NCBI GenBank assembly: GCA_947170465.1
Contig: CAMVTS010000027.1
Span: 1-32,029, forward strand
Reading direction: 5' to 3'
DNA: 32,029 nt
Source of the DNA: an uncultured Clostridia bacterium
GTDB taxonomy: Bacteria > Bacillota > Clostridia > Oscillospirales > Acutalibacteraceae
Shown here: positions 7,371 through 14,377 of the stretch, one piece after another
Layout: every line of letters begins with the position of its first letter
How positions within the stretch are numbered: the first letter of the stretch is position 1
Program-made: the position numbers and the translations under genes
The notes under the pieces: model-generated
Databases searched by the model: none
What the model saw: only the letters and a program-made list of their open reading frames with translations
Told to the model about the DNA's origin: nothing

Positions 7371-8584
7371 TAAAACCTGAAATCTTATCTCCGGCAGGAG
7401 ATGCCGACTCGCTGCAGGCGGCGCTGCAATACGGCGCCGACGCGGTCTATCTTGCCGGCAAGCTGTTCGGCATGCGTTCAGCTCCCAAAAATTTTGACAG
7501 GACGGAGCTGAAAGCCGCCTGCGAAAAGGCGCACGCGCTGGGCAGAAAAATCTATCTTACCTGCAACATTCTTCCGCGCGACAAGGAATTGTCGCTGTTG
7601 CCGGATTTCCTCGCCTATGCGCAGGAATGCGGCGTGGACGCGTTCATTATCGCGGATTTAGGCGTGTTCGACATGGCGAAGCGCTACGCGCCAAACGTCG
7701 CGCGGCATATCTCCACCCAGGCAGGCGTCACCAATTACGCCGCCGCGAACGTCCTCTATAACATGGGCGCGTCGCGCGTGGTGCTTGCGCGTGAGGTGCC
7801 GCTGGACGAAATTGCCGATATACGCGCCAAAATTCCAAAAGAGCTCGAAATTGAGTGCTTTGTACACGGCGCGATGTGCGTGTCCTTCTCCGGCAGGTGC
7901 CTGATTTCCAGCTACCTCACCGGACGCGACGCCAATCACGGCGACTGCGCACAGCCGTGCCGGTGGAAATACCACCTGATGGAAGAAACCCGCGAGGGGC
8001 AGTACTTTCCGGTGGAGGAGGAAAACGGCGGCACCTACCTCTATAATTCGCGCGATATGTGCATGATTGAGCATATTCCCGCGATGGTGCAAGCCGGCAT
8101 TTCCAGCTTCAAAATCGAGGGCAGAGCCAAATCCGCCTATTACACCGCCATCACCACCAACGCCTACCGCCATGCCGTGGACAGCTATTTTGCTGCTCCC
8201 GACGGCTGGACGTTGCCCGAATGGATGCGCGGGGAGCTGGAAAAAATCAGCCACCGCGAATACAGCACCGGCTTCTATCTCGGCACCGAGCCGGGACAGG
8301 CGGTCAACAGCGGCGGCTATATCCGCCATTACAATCAGGTGGCGGTCTGTGAGGAACAGCGCGGCGATACCGCATGCGTCATCACCCAGCGCAATAAGTT
8401 CTGCGTGGGCGACACGCTCGACGCGCTTTCTCCGGAGGGTATTCCGGTTATCTTCCGCTGCCTTTCTCTGACAAACGGAGAGGGCGAGGCGGTAGACAGC
8501 GCGCCGCACCCGATGGAGCGCCTGATGATGACGACCGACAAGCCGGTTCCGGCAGGCTCGATGATTCGCAAGCGCGTCGATTAA
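7367..8584 (+). CDS. U32 family protein, tRNA 5-hydroxyuridine-type synthase (TrhP/YrrO-like)
   Basis: The 405-residue protein belongs to peptidase family U32, whose characterised bacterial members (TrhP, RlhA) hydroxylate tRNA or rRNA bases using prephenate rather than acting as proteases. The N-terminal TIM-barrel starts PEILSPAGDADSLQAALQYGADAVYL. The U32 signature is complete: FVHGAMC..SGRC then NHGDCAQPCRW, giving Cys171, Cys178, Cys194 and Cys198, likely ligands of an iron-sulfur cluster or other metal. FKIEGRAKS and the C-terminal beta-barrel (from about SGGYIRHYNQVAV) fit the collagenase-like long form. It overlaps mltG by 4 nt, matching the conserved mltG-U32 linkage in Firmicutes. 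Whether the target is tRNA U34 or rRNA cannot be decided from sequence alone. Confidence 0.9.
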   Translation: MIKPEILSPAGDADSLQAALQYGADAVYLAGKLFGMRSAPKNFDRTELKAACEKAHALGRKIYLTCNILPRDKELSLLPDFLAYAQECGVDAFIIADLGVFDMAKRYAPNVARHISTQAGVTNYAAANVLYNMGASRVVLAREVPLDEIADIRAKIPKELEIECFVHGAMCVSFSGRCLISSYLTGRDANHGDCAQPCRWKYHLMEETREGQYFPVEEENGGTYLYNSRDMCMIEHIPAMVQAGISSFKIEGRAKSAYYTAITTNAYRHAVDSYFAAPDGWTLPEWMRGELEKISHREYSTGFYLGTEPGQAVNSGGYIRHYNQVAVCEEQRGDTACVITQRNKFCVGDTLDALSPEGIPVIFRCLSLTNGEGEAVDSAPHPMERLMMTTDKPVPAGSMIRKRVD

Positions 8585-8624
8585 TTTGTAATCCAACACA
8601 TTTCTATAAAAGGAGTAATCAAAC

Positions 8625-11255
8625 ATGCAGTGGACAGGATTAAATGAGCTCAGAGAAAAATTTCTGGAATTCTTTGAGTCAAAGGGATGCCTTCGCCTCC
8701 CGAGCTTTTCACTTGTTCCAAAGGACGACAACAGCTTGCTGCTGATTAACAGCGGTATGGCGCCGATGAAAAAGTACTTTACCGGCGAGGTAACGCCGCC
8801 GCGCAAGCGTGTGACGACCTGCCAGAAGTGCATCCGCACGCCCGATATCGAGCGCGTCGGTATCACCGCGCGTCACGGCACTTTCTTTGAGATGCTGGGC
8901 AACTTCTCCTTCGGCGACTATTTCAAGAGAGAAGCGACCGCGTGGGCGTGGGAATTCTTCACCAAGGTGCTCGAAATGCCTGTGGACAAGCTCTATGTCT
9001 CCATCTATGAGGACGACGACGAGGCGTTTGACATTTGGACGAAGGAGGTCGGCGTAGACCCGTCCCATATGGTGCGTCTCGGCAAGGAGGACAACTTCTG
9101 GGAGCACGGCTCCGGTCCCTGCGGTCCCTGCTCCGAAATATACTTTGACCGCGGCGACGAGCACGGCTGCGGCAAGCCCGACTGTCACGTTGGCTGCGAA
9201 TGCGACCGCTTTGTGGAGGTCTGGAACCTCGTGTTCACCCAGTTTGAAAGCGACGGCAAAGGCAATTACACGCCCCTTGACCATCCCAATATCGACACCG
9301 GCATGGGCTTGGAGCGTCTCGCCTGCGTGATGCAGGGCGTGGACAACCTCTTCCTGGTTGACACCGTGCAGAACATCATGAAGCACATCTCCCAGATTAC
9401 CGGCGTCGAGTACGGCAGAGATGACAAGAGCGATATTTCGCTGCGCGTTATCACCGACCACATCCGCAGTACCACCTTCATGATTGGCGACGGCGTGATG
9501 CCCTCCAACGAAGGCAAGGGCTACGTGCTGCGCCGTCTGCTCAGACGCGCTGCGCGTCACGGCAGACTGCTCGGCTACAAGGAACCGTTCCTTTACAAGG
9601 TCTGCGACACCGTTATCAAGGAAAACCTCACCGCCTATCCGGAGCTCAAGGAGAAAGAGGCGTTTATCACCAAGGTGATCCGCGTCGAGGAGGAGAGCTT
9701 CGCCAAGACGATTGACCAGGGCTTCCGCATGCTGCAGAGCCTGATTGATAACAACTCCATCAGGGAAATCAGCGGCGAGGATGCGTTCAAGCTGAACGAT
9801 ACCTACGGCTTCCCGATTGACCTGACCCGCGAGATTCTGCAGGAGCAGGGCATCGAGGTTGACGTGGAGCGCTTCTATGAGCTGTTGAAGGAGCAGAAAA
9901 AGCGCTCCCGTGACGCGCGCAAAAACGCCGGCGCGGACGCGTGGATTTCCGATTCCACCGACCTTTCCGATATTGAAAAGACCGAATTTGTCGGCTACAC
10001 CGACCTCAGCTGCGAGGCGAAGGTTGTTGCCATCATCAAGGGCGGCGAGCGCGTTGAGACCGCCGGAGAAGGCGAGAGCGTGGCGCTGGTGCTCGACAAA
10101 ACCTCCTTCTACGCCGAGAGCGGCGGACAGGTCGGTGACACCGGCCTTATCAGGGGCAAGGGCTTTGCACTTGAGGTTGACAACACCACCAAGGACACCT
10201 CCGGCAATATCTATCTGCACTCCTGTCTGGTGCAGGAGGGCGGACTGACCGTCGGCGCGGCTGTGACCGCCGAGGTGGACGCGGACAGACGCAGCGACAT
10301 TATGCGCAACCACACCGGCGCGCACTTATTGCAGGCGGCGCTTCGTCAGGTGCTGGGCAATCATGTGCAGCAGGCGGGACAGCTTGTCAACGACAAAATG
10401 CTCCGCTTTGACTTCACCCACTTCGAGGCGCTGACCGCTCAGGAGCTGATGGACGTGGAGGAGCTTGTCAACCGCAAGATTTTTGAGGGCATTGACGTTG
10501 TGACCCGTGAAATGCCGATTGAAGAAGCCAAGAAGCTCGGCGCGATGGCGCTGTTCGGTGAGAAATACGGCGACACCGTCCGCGTTGTCAGCGCAGGCGA
10601 TTTCTCCGTGGAGTTCTGCGGCGGTACCCATGTGCACAACACCGCCAATCTCGGACTGTTCAAAATCCGTCAGGAGGGCTCTGTCGCGTCAGGCGTAAGA
10701 AGAATCGAAGCCATCACCGGCGTGGGCGTGCTCGACTACATCAACAAAGCCAACGCCATGCTGATGGGCGTAGCGGCGGTGCTCAAGACCAATCCCAAGG
10801 CGCTGATTGAGAGCGCGCAGAGAGCGGAGCAGCTGATTAAGGCACAGGCAAAGGAAATTGCCGACCTGAACGCAAAGCTCGCGGCAGGTCAGCTGGACGA
10901 CTTCTTCTCCAACGGCGAGGAGGTCAGCGGTATCAGAATTGTTACCGGCTTCGCCAAGGGCGCGAATGCCGACGTGCTCCGCGATATGTGCGGCAGAGCG
11001 AAGGATAAGGACAGCGGCGTGGTTGTTGTTATCGCTTCCGCTTCTGACGGCAAGGTCACCTTTGCGGCAGGCGCGGGCAAGGACGCGCTCGGAAGGGGTG
11101 TACACGCCGGCAAGCTCGTCAAGGCGGTCGCTCAGGCAGCCGGCGGAAACGGCGGCGGCAAGCCCGATATGGCAATGGCAGGCGCCAAAGATGAAAGCAA
11201 GATTTCAGACGCGCTCGCCTTGGTCAAGGAAACCATTCTCGGCATGCTGAAATAA
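8625..11255 (+). CDS. alaS: Alanyl-tRNA synthetase
   Basis: The 876-residue class II synthetase charges tRNA-Ala and edits misacylated Ser/Gly-tRNA-Ala. The N-terminal catalytic part shows FFESKGCLRLPSFSLVP-like motif regions, CQKCIRTPDIERVG and GTFFEMLGNFSFGDYFK; the editing site has His563/His567 in HTGAHLLQ and Cys665/His669 in CGGTH, almost the E. coli numbering (564, 568, 666, 670). The C-terminal domain ends with a Gly-rich stretch GGNGGGKPDMAMAGAK, which is typical. An additional Cys cluster, GCGKPDCHVGCEC, in the catalytic domain is seen in many Firmicutes enzymes. An AGGAG site precedes ATG 8625. The 40-nt gap after the U32 gene has no T-box, so alaS is probably co-transcribed with upstream genes. 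Confidence 0.98.
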   Translation: MQWTGLNELREKFLEFFESKGCLRLPSFSLVPKDDNSLLLINSGMAPMKKYFTGEVTPPRKRVTTCQKCIRTPDIERVGITARHGTFFEMLGNFSFGDYFKREATAWAWEFFTKVLEMPVDKLYVSIYEDDDEAFDIWTKEVGVDPSHMVRLGKEDNFWEHGSGPCGPCSEIYFDRGDEHGCGKPDCHVGCECDRFVEVWNLVFTQFESDGKGNYTPLDHPNIDTGMGLERLACVMQGVDNLFLVDTVQNIMKHISQITGVEYGRDDKSDISLRVITDHIRSTTFMIGDGVMPSNEGKGYVLRRLLRRAARHGRLLGYKEPFLYKVCDTVIKENLTAYPELKEKEAFITKVIRVEEESFAKTIDQGFRMLQSLIDNNSIREISGEDAFKLNDTYGFPIDLTREILQEQGIEVDVERFYELLKEQKKRSRDARKNAGADAWISDSTDLSDIEKTEFVGYTDLSCEAKVVAIIKGGERVETAGEGESVALVLDKTSFYAESGGQVGDTGLIRGKGFALEVDNTTKDTSGNIYLHSCLVQEGGLTVGAAVTAEVDADRRSDIMRNHTGAHLLQAALRQVLGNHVQQAGQLVNDKMLRFDFTHFEALTAQELMDVEELVNRKIFEGIDVVTREMPIEEAKKLGAMALFGEKYGDTVRVVSAGDFSVEFCGGTHVHNTANLGLFKIRQEGSVASGVRRIEAITGVGVLDYINKANAMLMGVAAVLKTNPKALIESAQRAEQLIKAQAKEIADLNAKLAAGQLDDFFSNGEEVSGIRIVTGFAKGANADVLRDMCGRAKDKDSGVVVVIASASDGKVTFAAGAGKDALGRGVHAGKLVKAVAQAAGGNGGGKPDMAMAGAKDESKISDALALVKETILGMLK

Positions 11256-11361
11256 GACAAATGGGCAGATTTTTGTCAAAATGTACAATATCGTGTAAAA
11301 ATAACACGAAACCACCCGCTTAGAATTGTGCAATTGAACAGACAAAAATTTTAGAAAAGTA

Positions 11362-11390
11362 TTGAAGTTTTGTAACTTTTATTGTATAAT
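11362..11390 (+). promoter_or_regulatory. Sigma-A-type promoter of the secreted Ser/Gly-rich protein gene
   Basis: TTGAAG (11362-11367) and TATAAT (11385-11390) with a 17-bp spacer, in an AT-rich gap after alaS. A small hairpin TCGTGT/ACACGA (11293-11311) lies upstream; it lacks a T-run and is not a convincing alaS terminator. Confidence 0.82.
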
Positions 11391-11449
11391 TATTTTACTG
11401 AGGTTTTATAACTCTCGGATGAAACGATTTTTTTAGGAGGAGACAAAAA

Positions 11450-12502
11450 ATGTTCAAGAAAATTGCAAGCATTGCTCTCGCGGCTGCAATGATGACCAGC
11501 ACCGCTGCGATTGCCGCAAGCGCTGCTGAGACTGACGAAGCTGTCGCTGCCGCAGAAGAAACTGTCGGCGCGGCTGAGGAAACCGTAGGCGCAGCCGAGG
11601 GTGAGGCTGTAGGCGCAGGCAATGTAATCAACTTTGAAGTCAATTCCAGCCTTTGGAAAAACTTCAAGACCATCTACTGCTATCTGTACGACCGCAAGGA
11701 CGGCGAGATTATCACATGGGGCTCCAAGAAGGGCGCCATGGAGGATAACGGCGACGGCACCTGGTCTTTTAACCTCGACGAGAAGGGCATCAGCTTCCAG
11801 AGCGGCCATCAGTACGGCTGTATCTTCACCGCTGACTGGAACGCTCAGACCTGCGACCTGATTGTTGGTTCTGCCTGCATCGGTGACACCGCTTACTGCA
11901 CCGGCGACAAGGTTGAGAATAGCGTAGACTCCAACAAGCAGAGCTACTATGTAAAGTGGAAGAACGCTGACGCTACCAAGTATGCTCCGCCTCTCTGCAT
12001 TACTTCTACCGGTAAGGTTATCGGTGAGGCTATCTGGGAAGGCGAGACCAAGTACAGCCTGCTCGTCACCTTCATCAAGGATCCCGGCAAGGCCGGTCTT
12101 GACAACGCTATCAAGTATAACGGCAAGACCCAGCAGGAAACGCTGGATGAAATCGCTGAGAAGTTCGGTCTCGGTCAGGACGACATCGAGAAGGCTATCA
12201 AGGAATCCGGCAGAACTGACATCAAATGGGAGAAATCCTCTTCTTCCGCTCAGTCCGGCGGCACTTCCGGCGGTTCCGACAACAGCAGCAACAACACTTC
12301 TTCCAACTCCAACAGCAATTCCGGCAACACCAGCTCCGGTTCTACTACTTCCGGCGGCAGCAGCTCTTCCTCTTCTTCCAGCAGCAGCGGCACCGGCTCT
12401 GTAAGCTCCGGTGAAGGCGAGACCATGATTCTCCTCTTCGGCGGCGTTATGCTCGCAGCAGCAGGCGTTATCTTCCTGATGAGAAAGAGAAGAGTCGACT
12501 AA
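11450..12502 (+). CDS. Secreted, C-terminally membrane-anchored protein of unknown function with Ser/Gly-rich stalk
   Basis: The 350-residue product has a clear Sec signal peptide (MFKKIASIALAAAMMTSTAAIAASA, 25 residues, cleavage near ASA-AE), then a short tandem repeat of the type AEETVGA (three copies, last degenerate). Residues about 60-165 form a globular domain starting NVINFEVNSSLWKNF, with GDGTWSFNLDE and four Cys residues (in YCY, YGC, TCD, SAC and others), which resembles surface domains I have seen in Ruminococcus but cannot name. A second part (QQETLDEIAEKFGLGQDDIEKAIKESG cut as DEIAEKFGLG and following) is helical. A Ser/Gly/Asn stalk of about 70 residues leads to a membrane helix (MILLFGGVMLAAAGVIFLM) and basic tail RKRRVD. 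This has the layout of a sortase substrate, but no LPxTG motif is visible. Strong AGGAGG (11435-11440). It has its own promoter and terminator. Confidence 0.88.
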   Translation: MFKKIASIALAAAMMTSTAAIAASAAETDEAVAAAEETVGAAEETVGAAEGEAVGAGNVINFEVNSSLWKNFKTIYCYLYDRKDGEIITWGSKKGAMEDNGDGTWSFNLDEKGISFQSGHQYGCIFTADWNAQTCDLIVGSACIGDTAYCTGDKVENSVDSNKQSYYVKWKNADATKYAPPLCITSTGKVIGEAIWEGETKYSLLVTFIKDPGKAGLDNAIKYNGKTQQETLDEIAEKFGLGQDDIEKAIKESGRTDIKWEKSSSSAQSGGTSGGSDNSSNNTSSNSNSNSGNTSSGSTTSGGSSSSSSSSSSGTGSVSSGEGETMILLFGGVMLAAAGVIFLMRKRRVD

Positions 12503-12524
12503 TTCAAATTTGAATTACCTTGAA

Positions 12525-12550
12525 GGGGATGGGCAACCATCCCCTTTTTT
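12525..12550 (+). terminator. Rho-independent terminator after the surface-protein gene
   Basis: A perfect 8-bp stem GGGGATGG/CCATCCCC (12525-12532, 12537-12544) with a GCAA tetraloop and six T residues. Confidence 0.95.
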
Positions 12551-12579
12551 GTAAAATTTTTGTTTCTTTTGAAAAATGC

Positions 12580-12608
12580 TTGACAAACCATGATGAATCT
12601 GCTATAAT
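12580..12608 (+). promoter_or_regulatory. Consensus sigma-A promoter for tRNA-Pro
   Basis: Perfect TTGACA (12580-12585) and perfect TATAAT (12603-12608) with a 17-bp spacer, 14 bp before the tRNA. This full-consensus promoter is what is expected for a highly expressed stable RNA. Confidence 0.93.
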
Positions 12609-12622
12609 ATTTCATGTTGCAT

Positions 12623-12699
12623 CGGGATGTAGCGCAGCTTGGTAGCGCACACGTCTGGGGGGCGTGGTGTCGCAAGTTCAAATCTTGTCATCCCGACCA
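12623..12699 (+). tRNA. tRNA-Pro (anticodon GGG)
   Basis: The cloverleaf is complete: acceptor stem CGGGATG (12623-12629) pairs with CATCCCG (12689-12695), the D stem is GCGC/GCGC, the anticodon stem CACGT pairs with GCGTG (one U-G pair), and the anticodon loop CTGGGGG gives GGG, reading proline CCC and CCU. The T arm is GCAAG-TTCAAAT-CTTGT. CCA is encoded (12697-12699). The total is 77 nt. It is a single gene flanked by its own promoter and terminator. Confidence 0.96.
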
Positions 12700-12700
12700 T

Positions 12701-12730
12701 AAACGGACTTCTTCGGAAGTCCGTTTTCTT
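12701..12730 (+). terminator. Rho-independent terminator of tRNA-Pro
   Basis: Stem ACGGACTTC/GAAGTCCGT (12703-12711 with 12716-12724), extendable by two A-T pairs, with a UUCG tetraloop, followed by TTTCTT. It starts two bases after the tRNA 3' end. Confidence 0.93.
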
Positions 12731-12744
12731 GTGCTTTTTTCTGT

Positions 12745-12950
12745 CACGTCAATCTAATATCGATATATTTTGTAACATAAACGAAAAAATGTAATCGGAT
12801 AGTAGGGGCGACCATTGGTCGCCCGCAAATAGGACAACAACGTTTTCCGCTTTTAAATCGGGTTGACAGGATAACGTGGCACGGCGGGCGTGCAATGCAC
12901 GCCCCTACTTCCGGAATATGACAAAATGATTAACAAATTAGATTGACGTG
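12745..12950. repeat. Inverted repeat framing the gene-free gap
   Basis: A 14-bp perfect inverted repeat, CACGTCAATCTAAT at 12745-12758 and its reverse complement at 12937-12950, encloses the palindromic element at 12801-12909. Similarity between the arms continues imperfectly inward in the AT-rich sequence. No open reading frame of note lies inside. This may be the outer end of a larger mobile or formerly mobile unit. Confidence 0.75.
12801..12909. repeat. REP/MITE-like element with terminal and internal palindromes
   Basis: The 109-bp segment has 10-bp perfect terminal inverted repeats (AGTAGGGGCG at 12801-12810, complement at 12900-12909). Each end holds its own palindrome with 9-bp arms and one central base: 12806-12824 (GGGCGACCA arms) and 12886-12904 (GGGCGTGCA arms). 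The middle (about 12830-12880) is non-coding. From memory, sequences of this form (GTAGGGGCG...CGCCCCTAC) are dispersed between genes in gut Ruminococcaceae and related genomes, but I cannot check copy number here. No transposase is encoded. Confidence 0.75.
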
Positions 12951-12982
12951 TTTTTCTGTTTTTGATTGACGTGTTTTTCTGT
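12941..12982 (+). repeat. Tandem duplication at the right edge of the element
   Basis: The 19-bp sequence GATTGACGTGTTTTTCTGT occurs at 12941-12959 and again at 12964-12982 (23-bp period). The first copy includes most of the right arm of the flanking inverted repeat, and CTGTCACGTCAATC at 12741-12754 is related in inverse orientation. Confidence 0.85.
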
Positions 12983-12992
12983 CATTACCCCC

Positions 12993-13021
12993 TTGCAAAA
13001 CGCGGAAAAAGCTGTTATAAT
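12993..13021 (+). promoter_or_regulatory. Sigma-A-type promoter of the pheST T-box operon
   Basis: TTGCAA (12993-12998) and TATAAT (13016-13021) with a 17-bp spacer, giving transcription from about 13028, just before the T-box leader. Confidence 0.85.
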
Positions 13022-13027
13022 AACATG

Positions 13028-13270
13028 AGATAACACGGTGACGGAGAGAGTAGCAGAAGATTACCGCCCTGAAAGAGAGACGCGTCAGCGGCTGAAAGCG
13101 CGTCAGGGCTGCCTTGTGTGAAGTTCACTCCCGAGTGGTGAGGCTGAAAATCGCAGTAGGCTTCAACGGTTTGCCCCGTTACAGGCACAATGAGTGTCCG
13201 CGTTTGCGGAAATCAGGGTGGTACCACGGATTCATTTCGTCCCTGCGCTTTTTTTGGCGCAGGGATTTTC
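13028..13270 (+). promoter_or_regulatory. T-box riboswitch leader, phenylalanine-specific, upstream of pheST
   Basis: The leader senses uncharged tRNA-Phe and lets transcription continue into pheS-pheT when charging is low. The 14-15-nt T-box core AGGGTGGTACCACGG is at 13215-13229. Upstream are the stem I landmarks AGAGAG (near 13042), GCTGAAAG (13091-13098) and the likely specifier TTC (Phe) at 13124-13126 within GAAGTTCACTC. Downstream a terminator stem CCCTGCGC/GCGCAGGG (13241-13248 with 13257-13264) with a T-rich loop and ATTTTC tail can alternate with the antiterminator formed by the T-box core. The TTC assignment is by position and by the downstream genes, not by full folding. Confidence 0.93.
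13241..13270 (+). terminator. Regulated terminator of the T-box leader
   Basis: Stem CCCTGCGC/GCGCAGGG with a T-rich loop lies just 3' of the T-box core and 35 nt before pheS; the short T-run ATTTTCT follows. It is the off state of the riboswitch. Confidence 0.8.
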
Positions 13271-13304
13271 TATTGGTATACAGATTGAATAACGGAGGAA
13301 GATT

Positions 13305-14360
13305 ATGGACAAAAGAATTGATATTCTCAAAGAAGAAATCAAGAAGAAGCTCAACACGACTACCGACCTTGCCGAGCTGGACAGAGTGCGCGTTGCTATG
13401 CTGGGTAAAAAGGGAGCCATCACCGCTCTGCTCAAGGGCATGAAGGATTTGAACGGCGAGGAGAGAAAAACCTTCGGCGCGGAGGTCAACCGCCTGAAAG
13501 CCTACGCGGCAGAAAAAATTGACGCAAAGGTCAATGAGCTTAACGAAAAGGCGATTGAGATAGAAATCGGCCTGATGCCGGTGTTTGACGTCACCACGCC
13601 GCCTGCGCTCGAGCGGGGTTCTTATCATCCGATTACGCTCTCTCAGCGCCAGTGCGAAGCGGTATTCCGGTCCATGGGCTTCACCGTGGAGGACTATCCC
13701 GAGGTCGTCACCGACTACGAATGCTTTGAGTCCGTCAATATCCCGAAGCATCATCCGGCGAGAGATATGCAGGACACCTACTATCTCGAAAACGGTCAGC
13801 TGCTCAAATCCCAGACCTCCGCGGCACAGAACGCGATTCTCAGAAAATACGGCAAAAACCTGATTGAAAACGGCGTGCCGATTAAGGCGATTTTCCCGGG
13901 ACGCTGCTTCCGCAACGAGGCGACCGACGCTTGCCACGAAAACACCTTCTTCCAGATGGAAGGCATGATGGTCGACAAGGACATCTCCATCTCCAACCTC
14001 ATCTACTTTATGAAAACCATGCTCTCCGAGGTGTTCCGGCGCGATATCAAGGTGCGCCTGCGCCCGGGCTTTTTCCCGTTCGTAGAACCCGGCTTTGAGC
14101 TGGACATCAACTGCGAAATCTGCGGCGGCGCCGGCTGTCCTTCCTGCAAGCACAGCGGTTGGCTGGAGCTTTGCCCCTGCGGCATGATTCATCCCAACGT
14201 GCTCCGTGAAGGCGGCATTGACCCCGACAAGTACACCGGATTTGCGTTCGGTCTCGGTCTGACCCGTCTGGCTATGATGAAGTACGGCGTCAAGGATATC
14301 CGCGACCTCAACAGCGGCAACCTCAAATCGCTGTCGCAGTTCACCGACGACGAGAATTAA
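13305..14360 (+). CDS. pheS: Phenylalanyl-tRNA synthetase alpha subunit
   Basis: The 351-residue alpha subunit carries the class II catalytic core of the (alpha-beta)2 enzyme that charges tRNA-Phe. The N-terminal coiled-coil tRNA-binding arm covers roughly residues 1-85. The catalytic part shows GSYHPITLSQRQ, NIPKHHPARDMQDTYYL, KAIFPGRCFRNEATDACHE (motif 2), LRPGFFPFVEPGFELDI and motif 3 GFAFGLGLTRLAMMKYG. A Cys-rich insert, CEICGGAGCPSCKHSGW, sits before the CGMIHPNVL motif and may bind zinc, as in other Firmicutes sequences I recall. GGAGG precedes ATG 13305. The T-box upstream controls it together with pheT, which starts 17 nt after its stop. Confidence 0.97.
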   Translation: MDKRIDILKEEIKKKLNTTTDLAELDRVRVAMLGKKGAITALLKGMKDLNGEERKTFGAEVNRLKAYAAEKIDAKVNELNEKAIEIEIGLMPVFDVTTPPALERGSYHPITLSQRQCEAVFRSMGFTVEDYPEVVTDYECFESVNIPKHHPARDMQDTYYLENGQLLKSQTSAAQNAILRKYGKNLIENGVPIKAIFPGRCFRNEATDACHENTFFQMEGMMVDKDISISNLIYFMKTMLSEVFRRDIKVRLRPGFFPFVEPGFELDINCEICGGAGCPSCKHSGWLELCPCGMIHPNVLREGGIDPDKYTGFAFGLGLTRLAMMKYGVKDIRDLNSGNLKSLSQFTDDEN

Positions 14361-14377
14361 GAAGGGGGAGAGTATCA

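Noticed and set aside
7658..8866. Minus-strand open frame of 402 codons across the U32 gene and alaS start
   Set aside because: It crosses two clear plus-strand genes and their ribosome binding site, and its product is not recognisable.
8709..10325. Long minus-strand open frame (538 codons) inside alaS
   Set aside because: It is the antisense frame of a well-supported alaS gene; its sequence has no family features and the long open stretch is expected from the GC-rich codon bias.
11257..11320. alaS terminator from small hairpins GACAAA/TTTGTC and TCGTGT/ACACGA
   Set aside because: Stems are only 6 bp, with AT-rich pairing and no following T-run, so no terminator is claimed.
12886..12904. 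GC-rich palindrome read as a rho-independent terminator
   Set aside because: No T-run follows on either strand and it forms one arm of the larger symmetric element.
13114..13443. Plus-strand open frame (109 codons) covering the T-box and pheS start
   Set aside because: It runs through T-box structural elements and overlaps pheS in another frame; no ribosome binding site and no protein-like sequence.
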